Below, in pieces: positions 33,774-46,505 of a stretch of 64,000 bases of DNA. Both the position numbers and the translations under genes were made by a program. The notes beneath the pieces are model-generated. The model was given only the letters and a program-made list of their open reading frames with translations. It made no database searches and was not told the origin of the DNA. The DNA comes from Isoperla grammatica (Eukaryota; Arthropoda; Insecta; Plecoptera; Perlodidae): NCBI GenBank assembly GCA_945910005.1, contig OX246747.1, forward strand, positions 7,775,966-7,839,965, in the 5' to 3' direction. Positions within the stretch are counted from its first letter, which is position 1; every line of letters begins with the position of its first letter.

Positions 33774-34158
33774 ATAGCTATTGAGCGAAAATTTAAGTGC
33801 GCGAAAGTTCTAGTTAGCGAAATTCGCGCACCCGATCTTTCGCGCAATAGAACTTTCGCTCACTAGAGTATTCGCGCATTAGAAGATTCGCTAACTAGAT
33901 ATTTCGCGCACTAGACTTTTCGCGCACTTAAGGTTTCGCTAACTGGAAATTTCGCGCAATAGGCTATTCGCGCACTAGAGTTTTCGCGGACTAGAGTTTT
34001 CGCGCAACAGATTTTTCGCGCATTAAGGTGTTCGCGGACTAGACTCTTCGCGCACCTAAGGTTTCGCTTACTAGAAATTTCGCGCAATAGGCTATTCGCG
34101 CACTAGAGTTTTCGCGGACTAGAGTTTTCGCGCAATAGAACTTTCGCGCATTAGAGTT
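33774..34158. repeat. 16-bp repeat array, left (3 inverted + 21 direct units)
   Basis: 33823-34158 contains exactly 21 units of 16 bp, each starting TTCGC (consensus TTCGCGCACTAGAGTT), with no indel. 33774-33821 holds three units in the opposite orientation, with the switch at GCGAAATTCGC. Units differ at many positions after the TTCGC core. Confidence 0.95.
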
Positions 34159-35019
34159 TTCTTCTTAGGATATCTGCGGTCAGGTATACTGTGTATATTG
34201 TCGGACCTGAAAACGTTCGACTCAGACCGCCTGCCAAGAATATTGATGTGCCGTTCTTGCGCTTAACCTACCGTGCCGCCAAGGGTCACCCCCCCTTCCC
34301 CCCCCCTCACCATCGCCCCGTCATCATCACCGATTGCGAGCGGTTGCTTGTTAATGTTACCTGTTTGCGTATATATATCACGTATTATACATTTTGTGCT
34401 GTCAGGTGGTCCACTCCTGATAACGTCAAATGACGTTGTCACTCAATCACAATTGACACAAGTATTATTTAGATGTGGAGAAAATAGATATCTCAATCTC
34501 CCTGTATTTTAGTTTTCACCGTAACTTTACTAGGTAGTAATAAGTGTTCTTATACTGATGTAGGTTAACAATACAGTGATTTATTTACAATGATGTCTCC
34601 ACACAAGCAGCATGTTCACGTTATCACACCCAATTGGTTTACACATTTTATTTTATTTATTTATTTAATGTCTATTCTATTCAGTAATATTAAAAGTAAT
34701 ATTCGTGTATTCCAGGTTCTTATTGCTTCACGAATTATTAATGGTAATAAATCAAGATAAACGACACAGACAAAAACTCTAGTTATAACATATTTGCGCT
34801 TACGTCCATTTCGGTATAATACACAGCGCAGACAGCATATTTTTGTTATGAATATGTAAGGTATCGGTAAGTGATTTGATTATTTCGATTATGTACTTAA
34901 TAACACAAGAAGAGCAACCTTTAATTTACCACGCGCACATTACTTGGAGTTAAAATATTCAGATAATATTACTATGCTTTTTCATGGTAAATCATATGCA
35001 TGTAAAATGAACCAAAGCC

Positions 35020-35190
35020 AACGATAGGCGGTCATTGACGGCTTGTCGTTAGAGTAGTAAACCGCGGTTCTGGCATTCAGATTTGAATCCTGTGTAGCGC
35101 ATGTTAACCATGACATGAATGCTTCTTCATAAATTAAGCACTCACTCATCGTCGCGATTTTCACTGGTGGTAAAAAAAAAAAAAATGTAA
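35020..35190 (+). mobile_element. Old tRNA-headed SINE copy
   Basis: Contains TAGTAAACCGCGGTTCTGGC and GATTTGAATCCTG (a B-box-like match), then a diverged tail CACTCATCGTCGCGATTTTC. It parallels the clearer copies at 36440 and 39887. Confidence 0.5.
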
Positions 35191-35886
35191 GAAGACCCGA
35201 AATATCGTCACCTTCCAAATTTGTCCAAGGTTTAAATGAGGGTTGGTCTTGTACTTTACAAATTAATATTATATATTAAAAATGGTTAGTGGTTGGTATA
35301 TAAAAAATGGTTGTGATCATATGTTTATTTAATTATATTAAAATGTAATAATTTAATTAAACGACGTGATTTCAGGGGAGGCTAAGGGGAAATTGACTCG
35401 GCTGAAGCCCCCAAGCCCCTTCCCCACTATACACGGCATTAGTCTTGGCGTATTTAAAAGGGAATTTTCCTCTTTTTTTTAATTTTCATCTTCTACTAAA
35501 TTAGTTGACAACTTCGTAAATATGAACACATTAAATGTATTTACTTAAATAAAAATACAAATTTTGTATTTTTATTTAATTAAATTATATCAATCATCCA
35601 ATTAATCTGAAGTGTTCTACTTCTTTTTTACAAGTGATGAAACACATGACATTTCTTCAAAGTAGATTTACCAATAAGATAAAATTTAACAAACACAACT
35701 TGCTTATATGATTATTGTATTCGAGGATATTACGAATCGAGAGTATATACAAAGAGAATATATTAATTTTTACTTTAAAATATAATTACAAAACGTAAAA
35801 CATTTTTGCGGTATATGCAGTCCACTGTTCGATGTGTCAACAATACAACAACAAATTAATCAATTTAATAGAAGTTAGTTTATGTC

Positions 35887-35958
35887 GTCCCGGTAGCTCA
35901 AGTGGGAAGAGCAATGGCGTGCAATGCCGCAGATCTGTGTTCGATGTCAAGTCAGGGC
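35887..35958 (+). tRNA. tRNA-Cys(GCA)-like sequence
   Basis: 72 nt with acceptor GTCCCGG/TCAGGGC (mostly paired), a perfect D-stem GCTC/GAGC, anticodon stem ATGGC/GCCGC around GTGCAAT (anticodon GCA) and a B-box-like GTTCGATGTC. The T-stem does not pair well, so this is probably a tRNA pseudogene or SINE head. A second copy at 39334-39405 has one change in the acceptor. Confidence 0.45.
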
Positions 35959-36439
35959 ATACTTATATTAGAATTGCTATATCCGTAGATTATCCATAAA
36001 ACTGAAGTTGGCTATAAACAAACATGTCATAATTTGTATGTACACCATACGTAAAGTAAATCGTGGATAGTAACAGTCACCTTCTACTTGTTAATAGTAA
36101 TATCAAAATACTACAATTTTGTTGTGATTCTCAATTCTCAAGTAATTCTCAAGGAAATATTGTAACGAAAACGACGCATGTCACACTATTTCGTTGTGTG
36201 TAATGAACGTAAAGGTAAGACAGTGCATGCAACGGGAGTGTACGTATCCATATGGGTATGGGTAGGTTTTATGTCAGAACGCAAATAACAACCACTTCTT
36301 CTTGGCACAATAATTTAAAGTTATTTTATCTAGTTGTCTATACGTTGGACGAACTGGAGTTCTATTATGGATTATATTCACTTTCGAGCACGTTATTGTA
36401 AGTTTATTATTCACATTTCAGCCTACAATCAGGGGTTAT

Positions 36440-36640
36440 GGTTTAAATAACAAGCCAGCGTTTGGCGTGACGCGTGATTCTATTAAACCGCGGTTGTTGC
36501 TTTCCAAGTTCGAATCCTGGCTTGGGTATGGATGCCATGTGGCGTTTTTCATATTTGTAATTACCCAAGCACCGTCTCGATTACCCTCGTGGCCAAAATA
36601 TAAGCGTAAAGCCCAAATATCACTTGAACAAAATAAAATG
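36440..36640 (+). mobile_element. tRNA-headed SINE sharing the common tail
   Basis: The head has an A-box-like TGGCGTGACGCGTG and B-box AGTTCGAATCC (36507-36517). The tail CACCGTCTCGATTACCCTCG...AAAATATAAGCGTAAAGCCC aligns with the tail of the ribozyme-headed and head-B SINEs. Duplicated at 39887-40087. Confidence 0.7.
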
Positions 36641-37864
36641 CAACAACATATTTCATAAGTCCATTGTCTTCACTTAACGTGAGCATATATAATGAATTTA
36701 ATATTTACACATTGCTATCTCATATATTTTATTGATTAAGTAAAACATAATCATGGTCGTCACGATGAGGCTGAAGCGAACATTGTCATCCCCATATACA
36801 CCCCAACTGAAGAAGACGCCTGCATCCACACAACTAGCAATGCTCCGCTGTGTAGCGTATCGCCTACCATCCAGGGGTTACATCCGCCATTTACGAATAA
36901 ATGCATTATTTTCACACAGTAGCGTAGTGCAGAATATGAGGAGCCCATGCGACATATAAAAAATTACCTACCAGTATTGAATAATTTATAACGTGCTTTA
37001 GTGGCTGTGAGTGTATCGAAAACGGAAACTAAGTTCAATCATCGTGTTCTCTCTCCCTCGGTACTGAATTTGAAACTATCAAATCAACTTGAAACTCAGT
37101 TATCCATGTTCTGTTTAGTGTCTGATTCCAAAATATTTCTAGGATAATTTGTCATCAATAGGGCATGCCTTTATCGTTTAAACTTTACTTAATAGTAGAA
37201 GTAATTTAATTTTCCATCATTACCGCACGCAGGATTTAATTCAGAGGGGGGTAGGGGTGTCAGGCGAATTGGTATTTACTACACTAAAGAAAAGGGATTG
37301 GATAATTTAGTAAAATTACCTTAGATTGAGGCAGTAAAATGCCTTTACAGTAATAAGATTTGCATTTAGAATAATTACTGTATGCTAGAACTGATACCAT
37401 TATGCTTTAAAATAATGCTGAATGCTATTAGTTGCATTAACATAAAATGTTCACGAGTTTAGTTGGTTCGTTTGGAGGGGGGGCGGGGGTGGAGCCTTCC
37501 TCTACGCCAGTTGTTTCACATGTCAATTTTATTTGAATACATTCTGTTATCTGAACGGATTGACGTCCAAATATAACCACCGTTGTTCGATCGTATGAAG
37601 CGTGAAAAACTAAAAGAAGTTCAGTCATTTGATATGAATTAGTTGTGCTGATATGCCGTGAATGTAGGCCTATTGCCAAAGTCAAGCCCTGGATGCCACA
37701 CTATATCCACCAAACATATAAATATAGTCAAACACATAATGCCATTCCTGTCAATTTTGAATTTAATTATACCATCATCTTTCTGTTTTTTAAATGTTTA
37801 TAATAATAATGTAATAATTTTTAGTAGGAAACCGCCCAGAGACAACTTGCCCATATTCAGGTTA

Positions 37865-38075
37865 CTAACAATTTATTGTGGTATTGGATGCGTGGGGAGG
37901 GTTGTCCAAGGGCTGTTAGTATGACTCAAACCCGACATTGTCTTTATGACGGAGAAAAACCTCGGAAAAACTCCTTGAAAGACTTTGTCAGGATAGCCGG
38001 TGGTGGGTATCGAACCAGCGTCCTCCCGTGTCAGAACCTCGCGCGCTACGCACTGAGCCATCTCTGTCGAATAAA
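37865..38075 (-). mobile_element. tRNA-derived SINE, another family
   Basis: On minus, an A box TGGCTCAGTGCGTAGCGCG (complement of 38042-38060) and a B box GGTTCGATACCC (complement of 38005-38016) lie about 26 bp apart, as in a tRNA gene. A roughly 150-bp body without the common tail follows. Confidence 0.65.
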
Positions 38076-38535
38076 AAACAACGTCTTAAAAAGATTTCGC
38101 TATTGTGGCGATCTGACATAATTATATTATTAGAAGTTGGTTACTACTGGAGTTCGAATCCAGAACATGCGATGCTAAGTGCGGGTCTCACTATTGGTGA
38201 GGATATCGCTAGCATTTTGGCCCGCTAGAGGGGCAAGGGGGAATTCAACATTGTTGGCCGTGTATTGGAGTAGAATATCCATATCTTCGGAACTAATAAA
38301 GCTATAAGGCGATTTTGGACTTTTTAGAATTCAGATTCAACCTACCTAACATTGATTAGTAGTCCTTATAATTACATAATAATAATGCTGTTTTAATTAA
38401 AATCTGTGCAATTGACTTATTATTAAGATATTTAGAGCAAATATCAATTCAGAAACGAAATATAACGTGTTGGCATAAAACGTAGAATATGGTATATTTT
38501 CAATTATCAAACTTGGACTTCAATTTAGAAAATAA

Positions 38536-38949
38536 TTAAGGCTGTGTGTCGTCTATTCGGAGCAAATACGAACTCCATGTTTTTTTTTTTTTTATGCAAC
38601 CTAGTCAATCGACCGGGCATATGAGGATATCCAAGGTATTCGGAATTTTATGCTCTTTATCCTCATCAACATTTTGTTTTTGTAAACCTAATAATGTTAT
38701 CGTGAAAGTGCAAAAACTTTGATAAAGTGTTCTTCTGTGTTGTCCTCGGACACTTTGTCAAAGTTTTTGCACTTTCACGATTACATTATTAGGTTTACAA
38801 AAACAAAATGTTGATGAGGACAAAGAGCATAAAATTCTGAATACCTTGGATATCCTCATATGTCCAGTCGATTGACTGGGTTGCAGAAACAAAAATAAAT
38901 ACAAAACATGGAGTTCGTATTTCCCCGAATAGACGACACACAGCCTTAA
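38536..38949. mobile_element. Near-perfect 414-bp palindrome with TTAA ends (MITE)
   Basis: The left arm begins TTAAGGCTGTGTGTCGTCTA and the right arm ends with its complement. Arms of about 190 bp are highly matched and joined by a loop of roughly 20 nt near 38730-38750. TTAA at both ends (38536-38539, 38946-38949) fits a piggyBac-type target duplication. No ORF. Confidence 0.85.
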
Positions 38950-39280
38950 TGACACTTGATTAAATTACCTGTTGTTCGAGTTTCTGATATTATATTGACA
39001 AAATGCCGAAAGTGGACAATTTCATTTGGTTCTTTTAGAATTGAATGCTTTTTGATTTTTTAAGATATCTCACACTCTTTTCAAACTATCACTGTCATTA
39101 GTTATTAAAAATTTCTTGTCAGACAACATTATTCTTGATAATTCAAAAAGTAATTAGGCCTATAGTGATAATTTTAAAGCGGCGTAAGGTCTCTTAAAAA
39201 TTTAAAAAGTATTCAACTTTAAGAGCCAAATTCAATTTTCTAACGTCGGTCTTTTATCAATATTATATCAGAAACTCAAA

Positions 39281-40323
39281 GTGTCAACAATACAACAACA
39301 AATTAATCAATTTAATAGAAGTTAGTTTATGTCGTCCCGTTAGCTCAAGTGGGAAGAGCAATGGCGTGCAATGCCGCAGATCTGTGTTCGATGTCAAGTC
39401 AGGGCATACTTATATTAGAATTGCTATATCCGTAGATTATCCATAAAACTGAAGTTGGCTATAAACAAACATGTCATAATTTGTATGTACACCATACGTA
39501 AAGTAAATCGTGGATAGTAACAGTCACCTTCTGCTTGTTAATAGTAATATCAAAATACTACAATTTTGTTGTGATTCTCAATTCTCAAGTAATTCTCAAG
39601 GAAATATTGTAACGAAAACGACGCATGTCACACTATTTCGTTGTGTGTAATGAACGTAAAGGTAAGACAGTGCATGCAACGGGAGTGTACGTATCCATAT
39701 GGGTATGGGTAGGTTTTATGTCAGAACGCAAATAACAACCACTTCTTCTTGGCACAATAATTTAAAGTTATTTTATCTAGTTGTCTATACGTTGGACGAA
39801 CTGGAGTTCTATTATGGATTATATTCACTTTCGAGCACGTTATTGTAAGTTTATTATTCACATTTCAGCCTACAATCAGGGGTTATGGTTTAAATAACAA
39901 GCCAGCGTTTGGCGTGACGCGTGATTCTATTAAACCGCGGTTGTTGCTTTCCAAGTTCGAATCCTGGCTTGGGTATGGATGCCATGTGGCGTTTTTCATA
40001 TTTGTAATTACCCAAGCACCGTCTCGATTACCCTCGTGGCCAAAATATGAGCGTAAAGCCCAAATATCACTTGAACAAAATAAAATGCAACAACATATTT
40101 CATAAGTCCATTGTCTTCACATAACGTGAGCATATATAATGAATTTAATATTTACACATTGCTATCTCATATATTTTATTGAGTAAGTAAAACATAATCA
40201 TGGTCGTCACGATGAGGCTGAAGCGAACATTGTCATCCCCATATACACCCCAACTGAAGAAGACGCCTGCATCCACACAACTAGCAATGCTCCGGTGTGT
40301 AGCGTATCGCCTACCATCCAGGG
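39281..40323. repeat. 1043-bp direct duplication, copy 2
   Basis: Partner of 35834-36876; ends about 50 bp before the right 16-bp array. Includes a second tRNA-Cys-like sequence (39334-39405) and tRNA-headed SINE (39887-40087). Confidence 0.95.
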
Positions 40324-40374
40324 TGGCCTGCACAAGTCAGGCGATGTTTTTGGAACGTAGTGGTTGGGACCGGT

Positions 40375-40790
40375 TTCGCGGACTAGAGCTTTCGCGGACT
40401 AGAGGTTTCGCGGACTAGAGTTTTCGCTTATTAGGCTATTCGCGTATTAGAACATTCGCTCAATAGACTATTCGCTAGTTTAATTCTTCGCTCGGTATAT
40501 TTTTCGCGCAGTAGACTATTCGCGGACTAGAGTTTTCGCTGACTAGAGTTTTCGCGCATTAGATCATTCGCGCACTAAAGTATTCGCGGACTAGAAGATT
40601 CGCGCATTTAATTATTCGCTCAATATATTTTTCGCGGACTAGAGTTTTCGCGGACTAGAGTTTTCGCGGTCTAGAGTTTTCGCGGATTAGAGCATTCGCG
40701 CATTAGACTATTCGCGGACTAGAGTTTTCGCGCACTAGAGCTTTCGCGCAATAGACGATTCGCGTACTTAAATTTTCGCTCAATAGATAT
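40375..40790. repeat. 16-bp repeat array, right (26 units, no indels)
   Basis: Exactly 26 units of 16 bp starting TTCGC. Everything after the core varies (for example GACTAGAGTT, ATTTAATTA, TAGTTTAATTC), yet the period never slips. The last two units pair with the inverted first two units of the left array (30 of 32 positions). Confidence 0.95.
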
Positions 40791-41410
40791 GTTCCCTTTA
40801 GAGTTTTATTTCCATATATTAGTATAATACAAGTTAACAATTAAGTAACATATGTTATATTATAATCCCCTTTCGGGTGTACAGAAAAAGAAGTACAGTC
40901 AAACCAGAAATCAAAAGTGTATAGCCTTCTATATAATGAAATTATAAAATATTAAATACATATTTAAAAATAAATGAAAAAATAAATGCATGATTACAAA
41001 AAAAAACGCCTAAACTATGCATTGATATTGGTTTTCTTACGTAACAATTGATTATAAAACAACAATTAATTTGTTTCCTCAAATTACAGAGCAAAGTGCT
41101 TCCAGTGCTTTAACAAGCTGTTCAAAATAATGAAAAATATTGAAGATAATACGAACAATAATGACAATAATAATTATAATGAACTTAATATTTATCATCA
41201 TCAACACCATCAGCAACACTTATTTAGTTATTAAAGTAATAGTTTATTTTAGTAAAGTAGCGAAGACTTAACTCTGGATTCATAGGCTCATTTACATATT
41301 CTTCTATGCTGTAAAATGCTTTTTAAATGAGGAATTGTGTACGTTTTGATTTGAAATTACTGGCTGAAGTGTACTCTTTTAATTGCGTTTGGCACATGGG
41401 TATAAAATGA

Positions 41411-41411
41411 T

Positions 41412-41443
<32 letters not shown>

Positions 41444-41812
41444 ACCCACCTTATCGTGGTGGGCAGGTTTGCGTGCTTTGTTGATCCCGAGAGCTCTGCC
41501 GGCGGAAGCGTATGCTTCTGGTAGGGCCACCCAAGCCGGACTGGTCGAGGAGGAGAAGTCAGACGAAGTGCAGTCCACACCCCAATCCCCTTTCCCCCCC
41601 ACTGTCCCATTGAATATTTCTCCTCCCACTTGGCCCTGCCCTCCCTTGCTGGACTCCCGTATGACAACTCACGCGACGTACAATGGATCTGATTCGGATG
41701 TGGCTTTATTCTTCATTATCATCTTTCTCATCTTCATTATCACCCGCTCATCGTCTCGATTAGCCATTGTTGCATAAATATGAGACGTTAAGCCCCATTA
41801 ATCAATCAATCA
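41411..41812 (+). mobile_element. Head-A SINE copy 7 with poly-C replacing its 5' end
   Basis: A run of over 30 C, then ACCCACCTTATCGTGG, precedes an otherwise typical long-subtype copy. P1 and P2 5' strands are lost in the C-run, so the ribozyme cannot fold. The tail is intact. Confidence 0.85.
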
Positions 41813-42289
41813 TTGCATGTGATGTAAATTTAATTGCGAAAGTTTTAAGTTAAATTTTGTATTGTGTATCTGATCTTTTATTCGTGATTATAACTATGTA
41901 TTTCCTTATTCCTCTTGAATTGTTCCAAATTATATTGAATTTATAAGACGGAAACATAAATATACTGTGAATATAAGGTTGTAGTGTGGCTTAAATAGCC
42001 GGGGTGTCGGAATCTTGGCTGGTGAAGGAATAGGGGTACGCTCTATACAAGTGATTAATTATATTCTTGTAGTTTATGTTATGTTCTCTTATAATCTTTT
42101 TCTTAAACAAAGTTGACAGTAATTATCGCTAACACACACACATGTATTAATTACTAACGATAGTGTCGATGAGAGCTCGTAGGCTAGGTTGAAGCTTAGA
42201 CATACAAATACATATTGTCTTCCCAAATGAGTAAACTTATCACTACGGAGAAGTTAGCCCGTTGACCCGTTGACGCGAGTCCAGAAGAA

Positions 42290-43220
42290 ATCTAGATGTT
42301 GATTTGTAGCCAGATGTGGGTCCCTCCTCGTGGTGACCGGTGCTTGCAAAGAGGGCTCTCGTGCACATCTTCAATCATGATGTTCTTCTTTTCTGCCTTC
42401 TTCATCCTTTCTCTTCTTACTTTCATCACCTTCTTCCTCATCCGTGCCGGCCCTATTTGCAATCCAAACGCCCACCAGTCCCCCCCCCCCCTCCCCTCCC
42501 CGCCTAAATGGATGTTTACGGCTTGTTCCCCTCATGACGACCCCAGCAATGTTTAGGTTATGATTCGACTCTCTGATTGATTTGACAGCACTTGGGCTTG
42601 GGCACAGATTGCGTCGGTTGTATGCCCAGTGCAGGAGGACCCATGAGCACCATCCCAGGGCCGGGGCCCGACTGCACTGATAGAAGGCCGATTGCGTCTG
42701 TGTCTATCCGGACGTGAAATTAGCACTTTCCTACATATCCCGATGCACGCAGAAATCGTTATCAGGCTCCCTTCCGTGAATGGAGTGTGTTGTCATGTCT
42801 AGCTGTCCCACGGAGTGGAAAAGCTCCACGCAGAGCGCGCCAAGCACACAGCTTGTCAACGCTCCCTGGCAGCACAGCCTTCTCGGGCGAACCACAACAA
42901 ACAATGTCAACAAGTGTCCTGGGGTGCGACATATCTTCACAACACTGCCCCCTCCTAAACCTTGATCGTCTGATGAGCCCATGTGTTTTATGCTGTAAAA
43001 CAACAAAAAATACATTCATTTCAACAGGTAATGGATGGTATTAAGGACTATGAGGGAATTTATTAGAATATAATACATATATTAGTCCCTTTATCTGTCA
43101 TGATCCTACAATATATTGATACTGATGCACAATTAGTCGTGTTTAGGACTCAGCATTCCTATTTGAGGCAATGCGTGGATGACAAGTGCGTGACTATTCC
43201 CAAATAACGAGAAGAAAGCT
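42290..43220. other. Unidentified GC-rich sequence
   Basis: Contains CCTCCTCGTGGTGACCGG, a C-run at 42481-42492 and a G/C-rich segment to about 42720 that looks like retroelement 5' sequence. I cannot assign it, and no long coding frame is convincing. Confidence 0.3.
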
Positions 43221-43259
43221 GTTCACCTACCTTGGTTCTGTCCAACAACCACGCTATAA

Positions 43260-44640
<1,381 letters not shown>

Positions 44641-44930
44641 TCCAACGGTCTGGTCACCGAAGAGTGGTCAGCTGCGAAAGAGAAGCTCCACCTGTAGGAC
44701 AAGCACGTGCGTGTCATGCAGAAGGCTGCAATCCTCGGCACAACTAATATCGTGCGGAAGGTCCTCAGCCTATGAGCTACATTGTCAGCACCATCTTTCG
44801 GCCGCCACGCTAGGGTGCACTCTCGCATCGTCTTGGCTCAAAAGGAGCCCGATGGTGCAAATGAGAGAAGAGAAGAAAGGAAATAACAATAATAATAATA
44901 ATAATAAATAATAATAATAATAATAATAAT

Positions 44931-46010
44931 TTCATTTCATTTCATTTATTTCATTGACACAAAAATACATATACACTCATTTTGGCATAAGACCACCATG
45001 AGCACTTTGCTCGCGCGGTGGTTAGCTCACAATGTCATTAAAACAAAAATTTATTTGCTGTGCCGCCGCCTAATAACCATATACATATACACACAACTAA
45101 AAACTAAAAACTAAAACATTTAAAATGTTAAACTACAAATAGATATTAAAACAACATTTGCATCACTCAATTAAAAAAGTATCTGTTGATTCGATTTGCT
45201 TTAAAACATCCCTAGCTTTCATTTTGAAATTACTCAGAGTCATCCTAGCATTAAAGTCAGGCATTAACTTAACCATTATGTTAAAAAGAGTTGGTCCTCT
45301 ATATGACAGTTGATTGCGCGCATTTAACATTACAAACTTTGGGACATTAATTTTATACAATAAAGCTTGTCTTGTAATAGAGGAACTGACCACTGGTTTA
45401 TATGAACAAGAATTATTGAAAACATACACGACAGTCTTAAAAATATACAAATGTTTCAAAGGTAAAATACATAACATCAAATATAGAAAAGTGGTGGAAT
45501 CTCCTTTCCGCATATTACAGATAGTTCTAAGTACAAAGTTCTGTGACGTAATTAATGGGTGTAACTTGCTAGCAGAGGCACCTCCCCAGTGCACAATTCC
45601 ATATTGCAGGTTACTCTGATACAACGCAAAATACAACTGCCGCAACACCTCCACTGGCATAAATTTCCTCATGTGATAAAATAACAGTATTATAGGCCTG
45701 ATTTTTGACTGCAAATAATTGATGTGATCGTACCAATGTAACGCCGAGTCAATGAATACCCCCAAGTATTTAATGGATTCGCACCTTTCAATCTCATTAC
45801 AATTACAGATAGCAGCTGTACAGCCTGGGAAGTGATATTTTAGTGTCAGATTAGGTATTGCCAGATCCTCTTTAAAACGAAAAATTATGAACTTAGTTTT
45901 TGAAATATTTAGAACAAGTTTATTGAGACCAAAGAAGACGGACAACACACGCATGTCTTCATTTATAAGGGCCTCAAGTATACTGTACGATATTGCGGAA
46001 AGAGCCAGTG
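44931..46010 (-). pseudogene. 5'-truncated LINE fragment (CR1/L2/Jockey-like)
   Basis: One open minus frame (45954-45163) encodes the region downstream of the RT active site: LVLNISKTKFIIF, ESIKYLGVFIDSALHWYDHI, LRQLYFALYQSNLQYGIVHW and a C-terminus with PTLFNIMVKLMP. Catalytic blocks are absent. The 3' end is a TTTCA-type repeat at 44931 (ATGAA on minus), typical of simple-repeat-tailed LINEs. Confidence 0.8.
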
Positions 46011-46177
46011 CTGACCCTTACTAAAAATATACATCACCAATGAATAACCAAATATAAACCAAGGTGCACATCACCAATTGATAACCATGTGTAAACCAAA
46101 TAGTAACTTTTGTTTCAAAATGTGACTATTTGGTGATGGATGCATAACCTATTGCAAACCACTTCTTGGGATGGATG

Positions 46178-46505
46178 CAAACCAAAGCATCACCTTGGTA
46201 ACTAATGAATAACCACATAGTCGCAAATTATAAACCAATTGATAACCAAAACATAACCTCGGTGACTTATTAATAACCATATAGTCATCTATTATAAACC
46301 AATTGATAACCAAAACATAACCTCGGTGACTTATTAATAACCATATAGTCGCGAATTATAAACCAATTGATAACCAAAACATAACCTTGGTGACTTATTA
46401 ATAACCATATAGTCACGAATTACAAACCAATTGATAACCAAAACATAACCTTGGTGACTTATTAATAACTATATAGTCAAGCATTATAAACCAATCAATT
46501 GATAA
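46178..46505. repeat. 64-bp tandem repeat, about five units
   Basis: Units starting ATAACCAAAACATAACCT.. at about 46241, 46305, 46369 and 46433, plus a diverged first unit. Internally rich in ATAACC/ATAAACC motifs, suggesting the unit itself grew from shorter repeats. Related AACCA-rich sequence extends back to about 46020. Confidence 0.85.

Larger units (their letters stand above)
35834..36876. repeat. 1043-bp direct duplication, copy 1
   Basis: Identical in length to 39281-40323, with about six substitutions by eye (for example CGGTAGCT/CGTTAGCT, ATAAG/ATGAG, CTTAACG/CATAACG), i.e. about 99.4% identity. Both copies lie inside the foldback-like element, offset by 3447 bp. They carry a tRNA-Cys-like sequence and a tRNA-headed SINE. 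Confidence 0.95.
33768..40796. mobile_element. 7.03-kb foldback-like DNA transposon with 8-bp target duplication
   Basis: The same octamer TTTAGAGT lies at 33760-33767 and 40797-40804. Between them, the left end (GG, then eight bases, then CTATTGAGCGAAAATTTAAG) and the reverse complement of the right end match over about 40 bp with the same spacing from the octamer. Both ends run into arrays of 16-bp repeats. Long termini built of short tandem repeats and an 8-bp duplication resemble foldback elements and the sea-urchin TU family. The interior holds tRNA-like sequences, a 1043-bp direct duplication and a palindromic MITE, but no transposase I recognise, so the element is probably non-autonomous. 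Confidence 0.78.

Noticed and set aside
33774..34158. CRISPR-like array (short repeats)
   Set aside because: Units are contiguous 16-bp repeats without spacers, in animal DNA, and form the ends of a transposon.
35887..35958. Functional tRNA-Cys gene
   Set aside because: The T-stem is poorly paired, and the sequence is duplicated within a mobile element, so a pseudo-tRNA is more likely.
42305..42345. CCTCCTCGTGG resembling the L3/P3 of HDV ribozymes
   Set aside because: No upstream strand pairs with the following GACCGG and no J4/2 or P2 partner was found.
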